This document shows, in pieces, positions 1 through 9,236 of a stretch of DNA of 64,000 nt. The stretch comes from Halovenus carboxidivorans (GTDB lineage: Archaea > Halobacteriota > Halobacteria > Halobacteriales > Haloarculaceae). The stretch is taken from NCBI RefSeq assembly GCF_009831575.1, contig NZ_WUUT01000001.1:186001-250000 (forward strand), given 5' to 3'. The position numbers were made by a program, and so were the translations under genes. The notes below the pieces were generated by a model. The model saw only the letters and a program-made list of their open reading frames with translations. It was not told where the DNA came from and did no database searches. The first letter of the stretch is position 1. Each line of letters begins with the position of its first letter.

Positions 1-2
1 TT

Positions 3-1349
3 GCACTGCCCAGCTACGTCGTCGAGTCCCTGGCGTTTCTCCGGATCTTCAACGTCTTCTTCCTGGCGTTTCTCTGGATCTTTCTCGAACCGGTCGTCGA
101 CGCGGTGCTGGCACGCGGCGCAGCGGAGCAGACGGAACCGACCGACTGGATCGGCACGGGCGACTGGCGGGAGTGGGTGGTCAGCTACGCCACGCTCCCG
201 CTGACGTTCGTGAACCCGATTCTGCTGGTGCAGGACGCGTTTCAGTTCCTCGGCTCGGCCGTCGCCGCCGTCCGTCACCGCGGCTCGTTGCCCGCTCGCG
301 GCGACGACCGCGCGGTCGAGTACCGCCTCCCGGTCGACGGCGAGTGGACCGTCGTCAACGGCAGTCTCGACCGGGAGTTCTCTCACTCCTGGTTCCCGGC
401 CACGCAGCGGTACGCCTACGATTTCGTCATCACCGACGAGGACGGCCGGACCCGTCCGGAGGGAACCGCGGCGGCCGTCGAGAACTACTACTGCCACGAC
501 GAACCCGTCCTCGCGCCGGCCGACGGCGTCGTCGTCGACGTTTTCGAGACGGATCTCGAACCGGGCCGCGGGGGCGGATTCTCCCACCCGCTGAAACGGG
601 ATATCCGGGGCAATTACGTCACGATCCAGCACGCCCCGGGGGAGTTCTCCTGCCTCGCGCATCTCCGGCCCGGTAGTCTCACCGTCGAACCCGGGACGAC
701 GGTCGAACGCGGCGAGGTGATCGGCCGCTGTGGTCACACTGGCAACTCCTCGGAACCGCACCTGCACTTCCAACTCCAGGACAGCCCGGTCTTCGAGATG
801 GCCGCCGGCCTCCCCGTCGAGTTCACGGGAGCGACGACGACATCACCGTGGCGCGAGGAGACCGCGACACCGTCGACCCGAAGGGCGGACTCGACGGCGG
901 TATCCGACGGCGGGACGACGGCGATTACGGCCGGACAGCGCGTCTCGCAGGAGCGGGTGGCCGATTCCGCCTCCACCGAGTACACCGTTCCCGACCGTCG
1001 GCTCACCGCGGCCCTCGAACGGACGGCACTCGGGTTCGCGGTCGGCCTCCTCCTCGCGGTGTTCGGCGGATTCGTCCTCGAACAACCACTGCTCTCTGCC
1101 GCGCTCGGCGCGCTCGGTGTCGCCGGCGTCGGTGGATGGGCGGTGCTTCGGCGCGTCCGAACCGCACGTCCCGGCGGTGTCGGCCTCCCGCTGGGTCTCG
1201 CTATCGCGGCGACAGTGTGGTGGATCGACCCCCCTGTCAGCGCGCTTGTCCTCGCCCTCTCGGCCGGCCTCGTCTACGCCGCCGTCGCCGAGTTCGACCG
1301 GGTCCGCTCTCGCCGCGGGTTCGGTTCCGGTGAGCACCGAATACATTGA
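3..1349 (+). CDS. M23-domain membrane protein (5' end outside window)
   Basis: The frame is already open at base 3, so the N-terminus lies upstream of the window. The first visible residues form a hydrophobic segment (about codons 8-33). The middle carries a LytM/M23-like domain with an HLHF zinc-ligand motif and the typical run from GNYVTIQH to GRCGHTGN. Near the end are further hydrophobic segments, so the domain is held at a membrane. The first metal site of M23 peptidases is normally HxxxD, but here it reads RYAYD, so His is replaced by Arg. That may mean altered or lost catalysis. Haloarchaea lack murein, so a classical lysostaphin role is not expected and the substrate is unknown. Confidence 0.75.
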   Translation, partial: ALPSYVVESLAFLRIFNVFFLAFLWIFLEPVVDAVLARGAAEQTEPTDWIGTGDWREWVVSYATLPLTFVNPILLVQDAFQFLGSAVAAVRHRGSLPARGDDRAVEYRLPVDGEWTVVNGSLDREFSHSWFPATQRYAYDFVITDEDGRTRPEGTAAAVENYYCHDEPVLAPADGVVVDVFETDLEPGRGGGFSHPLKRDIRGNYVTIQHAPGEFSCLAHLRPGSLTVEPGTTVERGEVIGRCGHTGNSSEPHLHFQLQDSPVFEMAAGLPVEFTGATTTSPWREETATPSTRRADSTAVSDGGTTAITAGQRVSQERVADSASTEYTVPDRRLTAALERTALGFAVGLLLAVFGGFVLEQPLLSAALGALGVAGVGGWAVLRRVRTARPGGVGLPLGLAIAATVWWIDPPVSALVLALSAGLVYAAVAEFDRVRSRRGFGSGEHRIH

Positions 1350-1375
1350 TAACCGAGGCTCCGTTACAGTTGACT

Positions 1376-1756
1376 GTGACAGACGTTCAAGACGAGTTTC
1401 AGATCCCGGTCTACAGCGGGAAAGCGGCTGTCGAAGCCGGCTACGCACAGGCCCAGCAGGAGGGGGTGCCCTTTTTCGGTATCGAGGAGTACGAGGAGGG
1501 GTATGCGGTCACCTACGACCTGCTGCCCGCCGACGAGCAGCTCGCGCCGACCGCTCGCAAGGAAGTCCAGACGAGACTGACCGCCGAAGTAGAGGATATC
1601 GTCGGTGACAGCGAGTTGGCGACGGTCGAGGTGAGCAAGTCGGTCAACGACTCGCTGGGCAACGTCTCCCTGCTCGAAACCGAAGCCAGCGCTCGCCGGA
1701 TCGCCCGGGCAATCGCGCCGATTGTCCTCGATGCGGCAAACTGGGACGACCGCTGA
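1376..1756 (+). CDS. Conserved haloarchaeal protein of unknown function
   Basis: A compact acidic protein of about 126 residues without membrane segments or a motif I recognise. The frame is open from 1346, but I prefer the GTG at 1376 (VTDVQDEF), because the preceding codons overlap the end of the M23 gene and do not look protein-like. It ends 2 bp before the start of the aldolase gene, so the two are probably co-transcribed. The C-terminal part (from about residue 60) alternates charged and hydrophobic residues as in a small alpha/beta fold. No function is proposed. Confidence 0.65.
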   Translation: MTDVQDEFQIPVYSGKAAVEAGYAQAQQEGVPFFGIEEYEEGYAVTYDLLPADEQLAPTARKEVQTRLTAEVEDIVGDSELATVEVSKSVNDSLGNVSLLETEASARRIARAIAPIVLDAANWDDR

Positions 1757-1758
1757 CC

Positions 1759-2616
1759 ATGCAGGGGATCGGCCCACCGCTCGTGACGCCGTTCGACGAG
1801 CACGGCGACGTCGACTACGACCGACTGACCGACCTCGTCGGCCGCCTCGAACGCGAGGGCGTCGACTTCCTGGTTCCCTGCGGGTCGACCAGCGAAGCGC
1901 CGCTGCTCACTCCCGAGGAGCGCACCCGAGTTATCGAGACGACCGCCGAGGTCGCGTCGGTCCCGGTGCTCGCGGGGACGGGGGCTCCCGGCCTCCGTCA
2001 GACCCGAGCGTGGACCGAGGCCGCCGCCGAGGCCGGCGCTGTCGGCGCGCTCGTCGTGACGCCGTTTTACTACAACCACAGCCAGGACGACCTCGCGGGG
2101 TACTATCGGGATCTGGCCGACGGCGCCTCGATCCCGATCTACCTGTACTCCGTTCCGGTCTTCGCGAAGACGCGCCTCGATCCGGAGACTGCCGGTTCGC
2201 TCGCGGAGCACCCGAACATCGTCGGGATGAAAGACTCCGCTGGCGACCTCGGCGCGTTCGTGCGGACGCTGGACCGGGTCGAGGAGTCGTTCGATCTGCT
2301 CGTCGGCGACGCGAGCGTCCTCGCACAGGCGCTCGATGCGGGCGCGAGCGGCGGGATCGCCGCCCTCGCGAACCTCTATCCCGACCGCCTCTCTGCGCTG
2401 GTCGAGACGCACTCGGACGACCCGGAATTCGCCCGGGAGCGCAACCGCTCGCTCGTCTCGATCAACAGGGCCGTCACCACGGAACACGGGATTCCGGGAC
2501 TGAAATACGCGATGCGTCAGCGGGGATTCCCGGCCGGCTACGCCCGTCGGCCCCATACCGAGCCGAGCGAGTCGGCCAGGGCCGACATCACCGACCGCAT
2601 GGAGCAACTCCCGTAG
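1759..2616 (+). CDS. dapA: DapA-family aldolase (4-hydroxy-tetrahydrodipicolinate synthase or related)
   Basis: A 285-residue class I aldolase of the DHDPS/NAL superfamily. It opens with the family's GIGPPLVTPF strand, has the substrate-carboxylate loop as CGSTSE (about residues 41-46; GTTGE in classic DapA), a Tyr in YLYSVPVF, and the Schiff-base Lys in GMKDSAGD (about residue 157). Length is normal for the family (about 290). The known reaction of DapA is condensation of pyruvate with aspartate semialdehyde in lysine synthesis. Relatives act on 2-keto-3-deoxy sugar acids, and no other lysine gene is adjacent, so the substrate is not certain. ATG at 1759 follows the upstream stop by 2 bp. 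Confidence 0.8.
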   Translation: MQGIGPPLVTPFDEHGDVDYDRLTDLVGRLEREGVDFLVPCGSTSEAPLLTPEERTRVIETTAEVASVPVLAGTGAPGLRQTRAWTEAAAEAGAVGALVVTPFYYNHSQDDLAGYYRDLADGASIPIYLYSVPVFAKTRLDPETAGSLAEHPNIVGMKDSAGDLGAFVRTLDRVEESFDLLVGDASVLAQALDAGASGGIAALANLYPDRLSALVETHSDDPEFARERNRSLVSINRAVTTEHGIPGLKYAMRQRGFPAGYARRPHTEPSESARADITDRMEQLP

Positions 2617-2651
2617 GTACTGTTTTGGCCGGGTAGCTGTACGTTCGAACT

Positions 2652-4178
2652 GTGCTGCGCAAAGACCTCCTCCGGGTCTCCAGACGGGGCGGCGGCTACC
2701 AGCCCGAGTTCGTCGACGAGGAGCGGGAGCCGCTGGCGGGCCGTGTCATCGGCTGTTACCAGGGCCACGTGGGGAGCCAGCGCCGCGAACTAGAGGCGGC
2801 TCTGACCGACATCGAACGCGAGAGCGACGATTTCAAGCTCGTTCGGGGTTTCGCGAAACTGATCGACGACGACGCGAGTTGGGCGGTGCAGTCGCCGCTC
2901 GATCCCGCCCGAACCCGCGAGGTGGTCTTCGCCGCGAGCGAGGCCGTCGGCGTCGTGACCGACGCCGAACGGGAGCAGGCGCTCGCCCGTGCCGCCGACC
3001 GTCTCGATGCCGATCCCGAGGCGGTCGAGCGGTCGCTGTACGCCGACCGCGACCAGCGCGAGGTGCTCACCGACCTCGACCGCCGCTGGACGCCAGCGGC
3101 GCTGATCGAGCAGTACAACCTCTCGCTGGCGCAGACGGCGCTGTTCGACGCCCGCGAGGTTCGGGTGCGAACGGACGACCCCAAACGCGTCATCTCCGCG
3201 ACCAAGCGGCTCGGACTGCTCTACGAGATCCGCCGACTCCCGGCGGACCAGCGCCGGACGGTCGCCGGCACGGATCGGGAACTCGTCGTCACCGGCCCGG
3301 ACGGGCTGTTCAAGCGCACGCGCCGCTACGGGACGGCGTTCGCACGGCTGTTGCGGACCGTCGCCGGCACCGCCGAGTGGCACCTCACCGCGACGGTCGA
3401 CGACCGCGGCACGGACCGCGAACTGGAACTGAGCCAGGCGGATCTCACGGTCCCCGACACCGAACCAGTGACGGAGGTCACCTACGACAGCGGGGTCGAA
3501 CGGGAGTTTGCGACCCGGTTTTCCTCGCTGGATCTCGACTGGGACCTGCTCCGGGAACCGGACCCCATCGAGGCGGGAGAGTACGTCGTCATCCCGGACT
3601 TCGCTTTCGACTGGAAACACGGGGAGTTCCGTGTTTACTTCGAGATCATGGGCTTTTGGACCCCCGAGTACGTCGAGAAGAAACTCGACCGACTCGCGGC
3701 CGTCGACGACGTGGAGATGCTCGTCGCCGTCGACGAGAGCCTCGGCGTCGGCGAGGAGATCGAAACCCGCGATCACCGCGCGATCCCCTACTCGGGACAG
3801 GTCAGCGTCAAAGACGTGCGAAACGCTCTCCGCCGGTACGAGGACGACCTGGTCGCGGCAGCCGCCGCGGACGTGCCCGACGAACTCCGGCCCGAAGAGT
3901 CGGTCGTGACTCTCGCAGATCTGGCCGAGCAGTTCGGCGTGAGCGAGGCCGCCATCGAGGACAAGTCCTTCCCCGACCACGACCGGATCGGCCGGACGCT
4001 CGTCGACCCGGCGGTGCTCGACTCCCTCGACGACCGGATCGACGAGGGGATGTCCTTCGAGGCGGTCGAGCGGGTCCTCGCCGACGCGGGGATCGACGAC
4101 GCGAGTTCGGCGCTCGACGCGCTCGGCTACCGGGTCGAGTGGGAAGGACTCGGCGGTGGGACGGTACGGGCGAAGTGA
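2652..4178 (+). CDS. DUF790 protein, Bax1-type nuclease partner of XPB
   Basis: A 508-residue protein starting at GTG 2652 with the archaeal DUF790 opening (VLRKDLLRVSRRGGGY). A PD-(D/E)XK-type nuclease core is visible as a VIPDFAF strand (about residue 315) followed by the family signature FEIMGFWTPEYV, where Asp and Glu would bind metal. The C-terminal 100 residues contain an HTH-like segment (LADLAEQFGVSEAAIE). Known archaeal homologues (Bax1) bind the XPB helicase and cut bubble or splayed DNA in repair. An XPB gene is not inside this window, so the partnership is inferred from the family. The gene ends 1 bp before the convergent protease gene. Confidence 0.8.
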   Translation: MLRKDLLRVSRRGGGYQPEFVDEEREPLAGRVIGCYQGHVGSQRRELEAALTDIERESDDFKLVRGFAKLIDDDASWAVQSPLDPARTREVVFAASEAVGVVTDAEREQALARAADRLDADPEAVERSLYADRDQREVLTDLDRRWTPAALIEQYNLSLAQTALFDAREVRVRTDDPKRVISATKRLGLLYEIRRLPADQRRTVAGTDRELVVTGPDGLFKRTRRYGTAFARLLRTVAGTAEWHLTATVDDRGTDRELELSQADLTVPDTEPVTEVTYDSGVEREFATRFSSLDLDWDLLREPDPIEAGEYVVIPDFAFDWKHGEFRVYFEIMGFWTPEYVEKKLDRLAAVDDVEMLVAVDESLGVGEEIETRDHRAIPYSGQVSVKDVRNALRRYEDDLVAAAAADVPDELRPEESVVTLADLAEQFGVSEAAIEDKSFPDHDRIGRTLVDPAVLDSLDDRIDEGMSFEAVERVLADAGIDDASSALDALGYRVEWEGLGGGTVRAK

Positions 4179-4179
4179 G

Positions 4180-5217
4180 TCAGGTTTCGAGATCGCCCGC
4201 GAGTTCCTGGAGCCGTTCGATGCGCTCGTCTGTCGGCGGATGAGAGGCCGGAAACAGTTCCTGGCTCAGCAGATCGTCAGCAATCGTGTCGTCCTCGTCG
4301 TCGAAAAGCGGCGTGTCGATAGAGTAGATGTACAGCGCCTCGGCACCGCCGTCGAGGTCGCGCAGATCCTGGCCGGGCATGGCCGCCATCTCGCCGTCGA
4401 TGACCGCGAGCGCGCTGGCCAGCGCCGCCGGATCGCCGGTGATCGCCGCCGATCCGCGGTCGGCCGCGTACTCGCGGTACTGCGAGAGAATTCGGAAGAG
4501 GACGTTGCTCGCGAGCCAGAACACCGCCGAGACGGTGATCGTCACGACCGCAGCCGCGACGACGACCAGAATCGCCCGGCCGCCGCTGTCCCGGTCCCGG
4601 CCGCCGCCGTGTCCCGGCGTGAAGATCAGCACCCGACTGAGGACGTGCAACAGCCCGAACATCGTCTTCGAGACCAGGTACGTCAGCGTCGGCAGCAGGT
4701 ACGCGATAGACATCACGGTCGCGTCGCGGTTGTGGACGTGTGAGAGTTCGTGGGCTAACACCGCGTCGAGTTCGTCGCCGTCGAGGCTGTCGAGCAGGCC
4801 GGTCGTCACCGCGACGGTGTGGCCGCCGCGGAGGCTCCCCGTGGCGAAGGCGTTCGGTGCGTCGGAGTCGATCACGGCGACTTCCGGCTTCGGGAGGTCG
4901 GCCGTCGCGGCGAGTCGCTGCAGGCGGGCATGGAGATTCGGATACTCCTCCGCCGAGACCGTCTGTGCGCCGGTCGAGTTCAGCGCCAGTCGGTCGCCGC
5001 TGACCGCCGCCAGTCCGATCCCGATACCCGTGAGCGCGAGCACGAGTAACGGGTCGTAACCGATCTGCGGGGTCGATCCGCCCTCGCTGGCCATCGGGAG
5101 CACGACGTAGTTGAGCGCGGCCGTCAGCGTGAACGTGAACGCCAGCGGCAGCACTGCGATCAGTCCGAGCGTGGCGGCCATCCGCAGTTGCAGGGATCGG
5201 TCGGTCTCCCACTCCAT
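4180..5217 (-). CDS. HtpX-like M48 membrane metalloprotease
   Basis: Zinc endopeptidase of the M48B/HtpX family with two N-terminal membrane helices, the AHELSHVHNRD zinc motif, two more helices behind it, and a third-ligand region REYAADRGSA. Such proteins degrade misfolded membrane proteins with a cytosolic active site. The start at MEWETDR (5217) is preferred over an upstream in-frame ATG at 5253, because the earlier 12 residues are atypical. The C-terminus has the family's SHPPTDERIERL motif. The gene stands alone, convergent with the Bax1 gene. Confidence 0.85.
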   Translation of the reverse strand: MEWETDRSLQLRMAATLGLIAVLPLAFTFTLTAALNYVVLPMASEGGSTPQIGYDPLLVLALTGIGIGLAAVSGDRLALNSTGAQTVSAEEYPNLHARLQRLAATADLPKPEVAVIDSDAPNAFATGSLRGGHTVAVTTGLLDSLDGDELDAVLAHELSHVHNRDATVMSIAYLLPTLTYLVSKTMFGLLHVLSRVLIFTPGHGGGRDRDSGGRAILVVVAAAVVTITVSAVFWLASNVLFRILSQYREYAADRGSAAITGDPAALASALAVIDGEMAAMPGQDLRDLDGGAEALYIYSIDTPLFDDEDDTIADDLLSQELFPASHPPTDERIERLQELAGDLET

Positions 5218-5292
5218 CGGTCGAAATTTCGAAGTACCAACACTTGTGTGCACCGGTGTCCGGCGGAGCGCCGACGACGTGGGGCCGGTCGG

Positions 5293-6057
5293 TTATCGCT
5301 GCTGGTCCGTCGGCCGGATGAGCATCTCGTTGACGTTGACGTGCTGTGGCTGGCTCACGGCGTAGGTGATCGCACGCGCGATATCTTCGCTTTCCAGCGG
5401 TTGCATCGACTCCAGCAGCCCCTCCTCGACGCGCTGTTTGATCTTCTCGTCGGGGATGTGTTCCTGCAGTTCGGTGTCGACCGCGCCGGGTTCGATGATC
5501 GTCGTCCGGACGCCGTCGGTCGTCACCTCCTGGCGGAGGGCCTCGGTGAAGGCGTTGACGCCGAACTTCGTCGCGTTGTAGCCCGAACTGTTCGCGTTCG
5601 CGCGTCGACCGGCCGTCGAAGAGACGTTGACGATGTGCCCGCTGCCCTGCTCCTGCATCGTCGGCAGTGCCGCGTGTGTGAGGTTCATCAGGCCGAGCAG
5701 GTTCACCTCGACCATCTGCCGGAAGTTCTCGCGGTCGGCGCGCTCGACGGGTTCGAGCAGCATCACCCCCGCGTTGTTGACGAGGATGTCGATCGCGCCG
5801 TACTCGTCGAGGGTCGCTTCGACGAGGGCGTCGATATCCTCTTCTTCGGTCACGTCGGTCGGCACCACGAGCGCGTCGCCCTCTTGGGCTTCGATCCGGT
5901 CGGCGAGCGCTTCGAGTTCGGTCTCGCGTCGGGCGGCGAGGACGACGCTCGCTCCGCGCGCGGCGAGCGCCTCCGCTGTCGCCTCCCCGATTCCCGAGGA
6001 CGCGCCGGTCACGATTGCTACCTCTCCGTCGAGTTCGGAACCGAGTTCTACGGACAT
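5293..6057 (-). CDS. Short-chain dehydrogenase/reductase
   Basis: Classical SDR of 254 residues. The nucleotide-binding motif TGASSGIG lies at residues 17-24, the NNAGVM motif at about 89-94, and the catalytic Ser plus Tyr-x-x-x-Lys in VSSTAGRRAN...SGYNATKFG. An Arg after the second strand (AARRETE) suggests a preference for NADP(H). The substrate cannot be told from sequence; close relatives are generic clavaldehyde/serine-dehydrogenase-like SDRs. It is a single gene with short flanks. Confidence 0.85.
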   Translation of the reverse strand: MSVELGSELDGEVAIVTGASSGIGEATAEALAARGASVVLAARRETELEALADRIEAQEGDALVVPTDVTEEEDIDALVEATLDEYGAIDILVNNAGVMLLEPVERADRENFRQMVEVNLLGLMNLTHAALPTMQEQGSGHIVNVSSTAGRRANANSSGYNATKFGVNAFTEALRQEVTTDGVRTTIIEPGAVDTELQEHIPDEKIKQRVEEGLLESMQPLESEDIARAITYAVSQPQHVNVNEMLIRPTDQQR

Positions 6058-6169
6058 CGTGTCTTAGGTGGGCGCCGACGACAATGAGTCCGCCGTTACC
6101 CTCAAAATCCGTCTCTGCCCGCCAGCCCTACAGGTGATTCGGAGGACAACCGCTGGCCCGCGAGTACGC

Positions 6170-6673
6170 TCACAGCTCTCGGCGTCGCCCCTTCGGCACC
6201 ATCGATTTCAGTTCGTCGTAGGTGTACAGGCCGACTCCGAGCGGTTCGGGTTCGCCCGCGAGGTCGTGAGTGACGATCAGATACCCCCAGTCGCCGTCCC
6301 ACTCCATCTCCTGATCCTCGCCGGCCATGAACGCCGCCGCCTGCTCCCGAGAGAGGTGGATCCGGTTTCGAGTGGCGTGGTGGCCGAACCGCTGGACCGC
6401 TTCGAGGGTCGGCTTCCAGTGCTCCTGTCGCGTCCGCAGGACAGTCATCCCCAACCCCTCGATGTCGACGGGTGATTCGAGGTCGCCGCGGAAGGCCCAG
6501 ACCTTCCCCGCGCCGCGCTCCCAGAAACTGTGCTCCGCGAACACCGCTGGGTCGATCCCGAACCGCTCGTCCCACCAGTCCAGCACCTCCTCGCGGGTTG
6601 CCCGCTCCCCGACGGTCCGTTCAGCGGCCGTCGCGGGGAGTCTGTCGAACCGGGTGCTAACGTCGTCGCTCAT
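6170..6673 (-). CDS. Small protein translationally coupled to the RNA methyltransferase
   Basis: A 167-residue acidic protein beginning MSDDVSTRF. Its start codon overlaps the stop of the upstream methyltransferase gene by four bases (ATGA), so the two are coupled. The body (EEVLDWWDERFGIDPAVF, then WAFRGD and the C-terminal GLYTYDELKSMVP) resembles the small pre-PUA/NIP7-like RNA-binding domains found fused to or beside NOP2/NSUN methyltransferases. That assignment is by appearance only. A role in presenting the rRNA or tRNA substrate to its neighbour is an inference from coupling. Confidence 0.7.
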   Translation of the reverse strand: MSDDVSTRFDRLPATAAERTVGERATREEVLDWWDERFGIDPAVFAEHSFWERGAGKVWAFRGDLESPVDIEGLGMTVLRTRQEHWKPTLEAVQRFGHHATRNRIHLSREQAAAFMAGEDQEMEWDGDWGYLIVTHDLAGEPEPLGVGLYTYDELKSMVPKGRRREL

Positions 6674-7578
6674 CCCGTCACCTCCAGTTTCGCACAGAAG
6701 AACCCGCCGGTGTCGTTGTGGTGGGGGTAGATCCGTTTCGCCCGGGCGACGCTGTCGTCGAACTGCTCGCCCTCGAACTCCGTCACGCCGGGGCGGGACT
6801 CCAGGTCCAGGTCGAACTCGACGAGTTCGCAGGGCTCCTCTGCGAGCGCGTGGTCCAGCACGGCCTCGTTTTCCTCCGGCGCGAAGGTACAGGTGGAGTA
6901 GACGACCGTGCCGCCCTCTTTTGTCGCCTGGATCGCCCGCCGGAGAATCCCCTTCTGGACGCCGGCAGTCCCCTCGACGTGTTCGTAGCTCCACTCCTCC
7001 AGCACGTCGGGGTTCTTGCGGATCGTCCCCTCGCAGGAGCAGGGCACGTCGACGAGCGTCCGGTCGTACTCCTCGCCGCCGAACGGCTTCAGCGAGTGAT
7101 TGCGCGAGTCCTCGATGGTGATGGCGAGGTTCGTCACGCCGAGGCGTTCGGCGTTCGAGCGCAACGCCGACACTCGGCCCATGTTGTTGTCAGTCGCGAC
7201 GAGGCGACCGGAATCGCCCATCAGCGCCGCGAGTTGGGTCGTCTTGCTTCCGGGTGCGGCACAGCAGTCCCAGACTCGCTCGCCGGGCTGTGGGTCGAGC
7301 ACGCGGGCGGGGACGGCCGACACCTCCTCCTGGCCGTGGAGCCAGCCGTGAACGTACGGCCAGTTGCCGCCGGCCTGGGCCTCCGGGAGGACGAACAGCC
7401 CCGGATGCCAGTCGGTCTGTTCGGCCTCGATGCCGGCCTCGGCGAGCGCCTCGCGGGCACGCTCGACGGTCGTCTTGATCGTGTTGACCCGCACGGCCGC
7501 GGGCAGTGGCCGCTCACAGGCCGCGTAGAAGGCCTCGGGATCGTCGATGAGCGGCTCGTACCGTTCCAGTACGGACAT
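6670..7578 (-). CDS. NOL1/NOP2/Sun-family RNA cytosine-C5 methyltransferase
   Basis: A 302-residue SAM-dependent RNA m5C methyltransferase. The SAM-binding motif is WDCCAAPGSKTTQ (about residues 109-121). The two catalytic cysteines sit in DVPCSCEGT and in VYSTCTFAPEENE, as in the RsmB/NSUN family. The short N-terminal extension carries the family's VRVNTIK strand. The target could be rRNA or tRNA and is not decided by sequence. It forms a two-gene operon with the overlapping downstream small protein. Confidence 0.85.
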   Translation of the reverse strand: MSVLERYEPLIDDPEAFYAACERPLPAAVRVNTIKTTVERAREALAEAGIEAEQTDWHPGLFVLPEAQAGGNWPYVHGWLHGQEEVSAVPARVLDPQPGERVWDCCAAPGSKTTQLAALMGDSGRLVATDNNMGRVSALRSNAERLGVTNLAITIEDSRNHSLKPFGGEEYDRTLVDVPCSCEGTIRKNPDVLEEWSYEHVEGTAGVQKGILRRAIQATKEGGTVVYSTCTFAPEENEAVLDHALAEEPCELVEFDLDLESRPGVTEFEGEQFDDSVARAKRIYPHHNDTGGFFCAKLEVTG

Positions 7579-7617
7579 TGGGCTGGTTTCGTCAGGGGTG
7601 AGTTTGTGCGTTTCGAC

Positions 7618-9147
7618 TCACCGGAGCACGCGGTCGCTGTACCGCCGCTCAACGGGCCGTGTCCCGGTCGGCCAGCCGGCGGTCTCCTCGCGGATCTGAT
7701 CGGCAATCTCGGCCGGCGTGACCGTTCGCTCGGTCTGCTCGACCCGGCTCGTGACCCGCAGCGTCTCGCCGTCTCCCTCGCTGACGACGGCGTCGTACGG
7801 AACCCACTGTTCGCTCGCGGCCTGGAGCCGTTCGCTGACCGGCAGATCACGGTCGTCGATGTCGGCCCGTACGCCCGCCGCGTCGAGGTCGTCGACGACG
7901 CGCTCGCAGGCGTCGATGTCGTCGGGTTCGATGGGGATCAGCCGGAACTGAACTGGTGCGAGCCAGACCGGGAGCGTCGGCCGCTCACCCGTTCTGGTCC
8001 GGCGGAGCGCGGCGACGAACCGCAGCGGCTCATCCAGCGGGTTCGACCGCACGACCAGTCTGTCACCGTCCGTCCTCGTCGGGTCTTCCTCGATCCAGAC
8101 AGTCGGCGTCGCCAGCCGAGCGTGCTCGCCCAGCACGGCGAACTCGAAGGCGAACGGGCGTCCGCTCTCGCTACCCTGGTCGATCACGAGCGGCTGATCG
8201 AGCAGATCCCCGAGGCCGGCGAGCCAGTCCCGGTGTTCGTCGACGAACCCATCGCTACACCGACAGACCGGCTCGAACGGGACCGAGAGGTCCCCGAGCA
8301 GTCCAGCCACGAGTGCGATCTGCTCGCGGGCCTCGCGTCGTCCGTCGTCAAGCGACCGCACCGCGGTCGTGAGCGTCGGCCCCGGCCGGCCGGTCTCGTC
8401 CGCACCCGCGGTCGACTCGAACACCGATGCCGGGCCGTCCCCGCCGAAGACGAGTTCCGACACCGGATCGGATCGCGTCGGTCGTTCCGCCGGAACCGCG
8501 CCGTGGATCCGCAGTCGCTCGGTCGCGAGGTCGACGAGCAGATCGCGCACGAACACCCCTTCGGGAAGCACTGTTCCCCCCGCGTCGAACAGCACGGGGC
8601 CGCCTTCGGACGGCTTCAGTAGCTGGGCCAACGACACTTCCTCCACCCGCCCGTCGTCGAGAACCGGACCGTCCGCGTCGTCCGCAATCTCGGTGAGCGA
8701 GCCGTCAGATGCGAGTCGAAACCACTCCCCGGCGGTCGGTCGTCCGGCCTCGACCTCGAACCGCTGGTTGGCGAAGGGGTGGCCCCGCGCGTCGAGTTCG
8801 AAACTGATCGACTCGCCGAGCGGCACGGTGTGTGTCTCGTATTCCAGGCGGTCGGCGAGCGCGCTGATCGCGTCGTCCGCGACGGCGTTCGCGGCCGGGG
8901 CGTCGGTCAACTGCGCGCAGGGGACGAGCGCGACGACTCGTTCGTCGAGTCGGTCGGCCATCTCGGAGATCCGGTCGGCAGCGGCGGCGACGAGACCCGG
9001 TCGTTCGGCGTCGGAGCGTTCGACAGCGACGAAGACGACGACCGACCCGCCGAGGTCGGCGCTCGCACCCGAGCGCGTCTCGCTGTCGGGGTCGTGATTT
9101 CGCACCTCGAAGGAGAACCCATCCGCGTGCAGACAGCGCAGTTGCAT
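7618..9147 (-). CDS. ThrRS-like protein: editing plus anticodon-binding domains, no catalytic core
   Basis: The N-terminal 140 residues match the archaeal threonyl-tRNA synthetase editing domain in pattern: an initial MQLRCLHADGFSFEV strand, PCAQLTDAPAANAVADD where the family has PFAHLS-x-LA-x-P, and ELDARGHPFANQ where the family has KISCKGHPLAE. The C-terminal 110 residues (PVWLAPVQFRLIPI to YDAVVSEGD) look like a class II anticodon-binding domain. Between them I see no class II motif 2 or 3, so it cannot aminoacylate. This is the arrangement of trans-editing ThrRS-ed proteins known in some archaea, which clear Ser-tRNA-Thr. ATG 9147 is preferred over the in-frame ATG at 9174. Confidence 0.65.
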   Translation of the reverse strand: MQLRCLHADGFSFEVRNHDPDSETRSGASADLGGSVVVFVAVERSDAERPGLVAAAADRISEMADRLDERVVALVPCAQLTDAPAANAVADDAISALADRLEYETHTVPLGESISFELDARGHPFANQRFEVEAGRPTAGEWFRLASDGSLTEIADDADGPVLDDGRVEEVSLAQLLKPSEGGPVLFDAGGTVLPEGVFVRDLLVDLATERLRIHGAVPAERPTRSDPVSELVFGGDGPASVFESTAGADETGRPGPTLTTAVRSLDDGRREAREQIALVAGLLGDLSVPFEPVCRCSDGFVDEHRDWLAGLGDLLDQPLVIDQGSESGRPFAFEFAVLGEHARLATPTVWIEEDPTRTDGDRLVVRSNPLDEPLRFVAALRRTRTGERPTLPVWLAPVQFRLIPIEPDDIDACERVVDDLDAAGVRADIDDRDLPVSERLQAASEQWVPYDAVVSEGDGETLRVTSRVEQTERTVTPAEIADQIREETAGWPTGTRPVERRYSDRVLR

Positions 9148-9236
9148 TGTCCGAACGGACCGGACCGCGAGCAAAAAGCGTGCCGCCGGCGGGAACCGGG
9201 GAAACCTACAACTGTGTGCCCGTCACAGAGGGTGAC

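Noticed and set aside
2879-4243. Long Arg/Pro-rich open frame overlapping the Bax1 gene
   Set aside because: GC-rich out-of-frame shadow; composition is basic and repetitive, and the real frame has clear DUF790 motifs.
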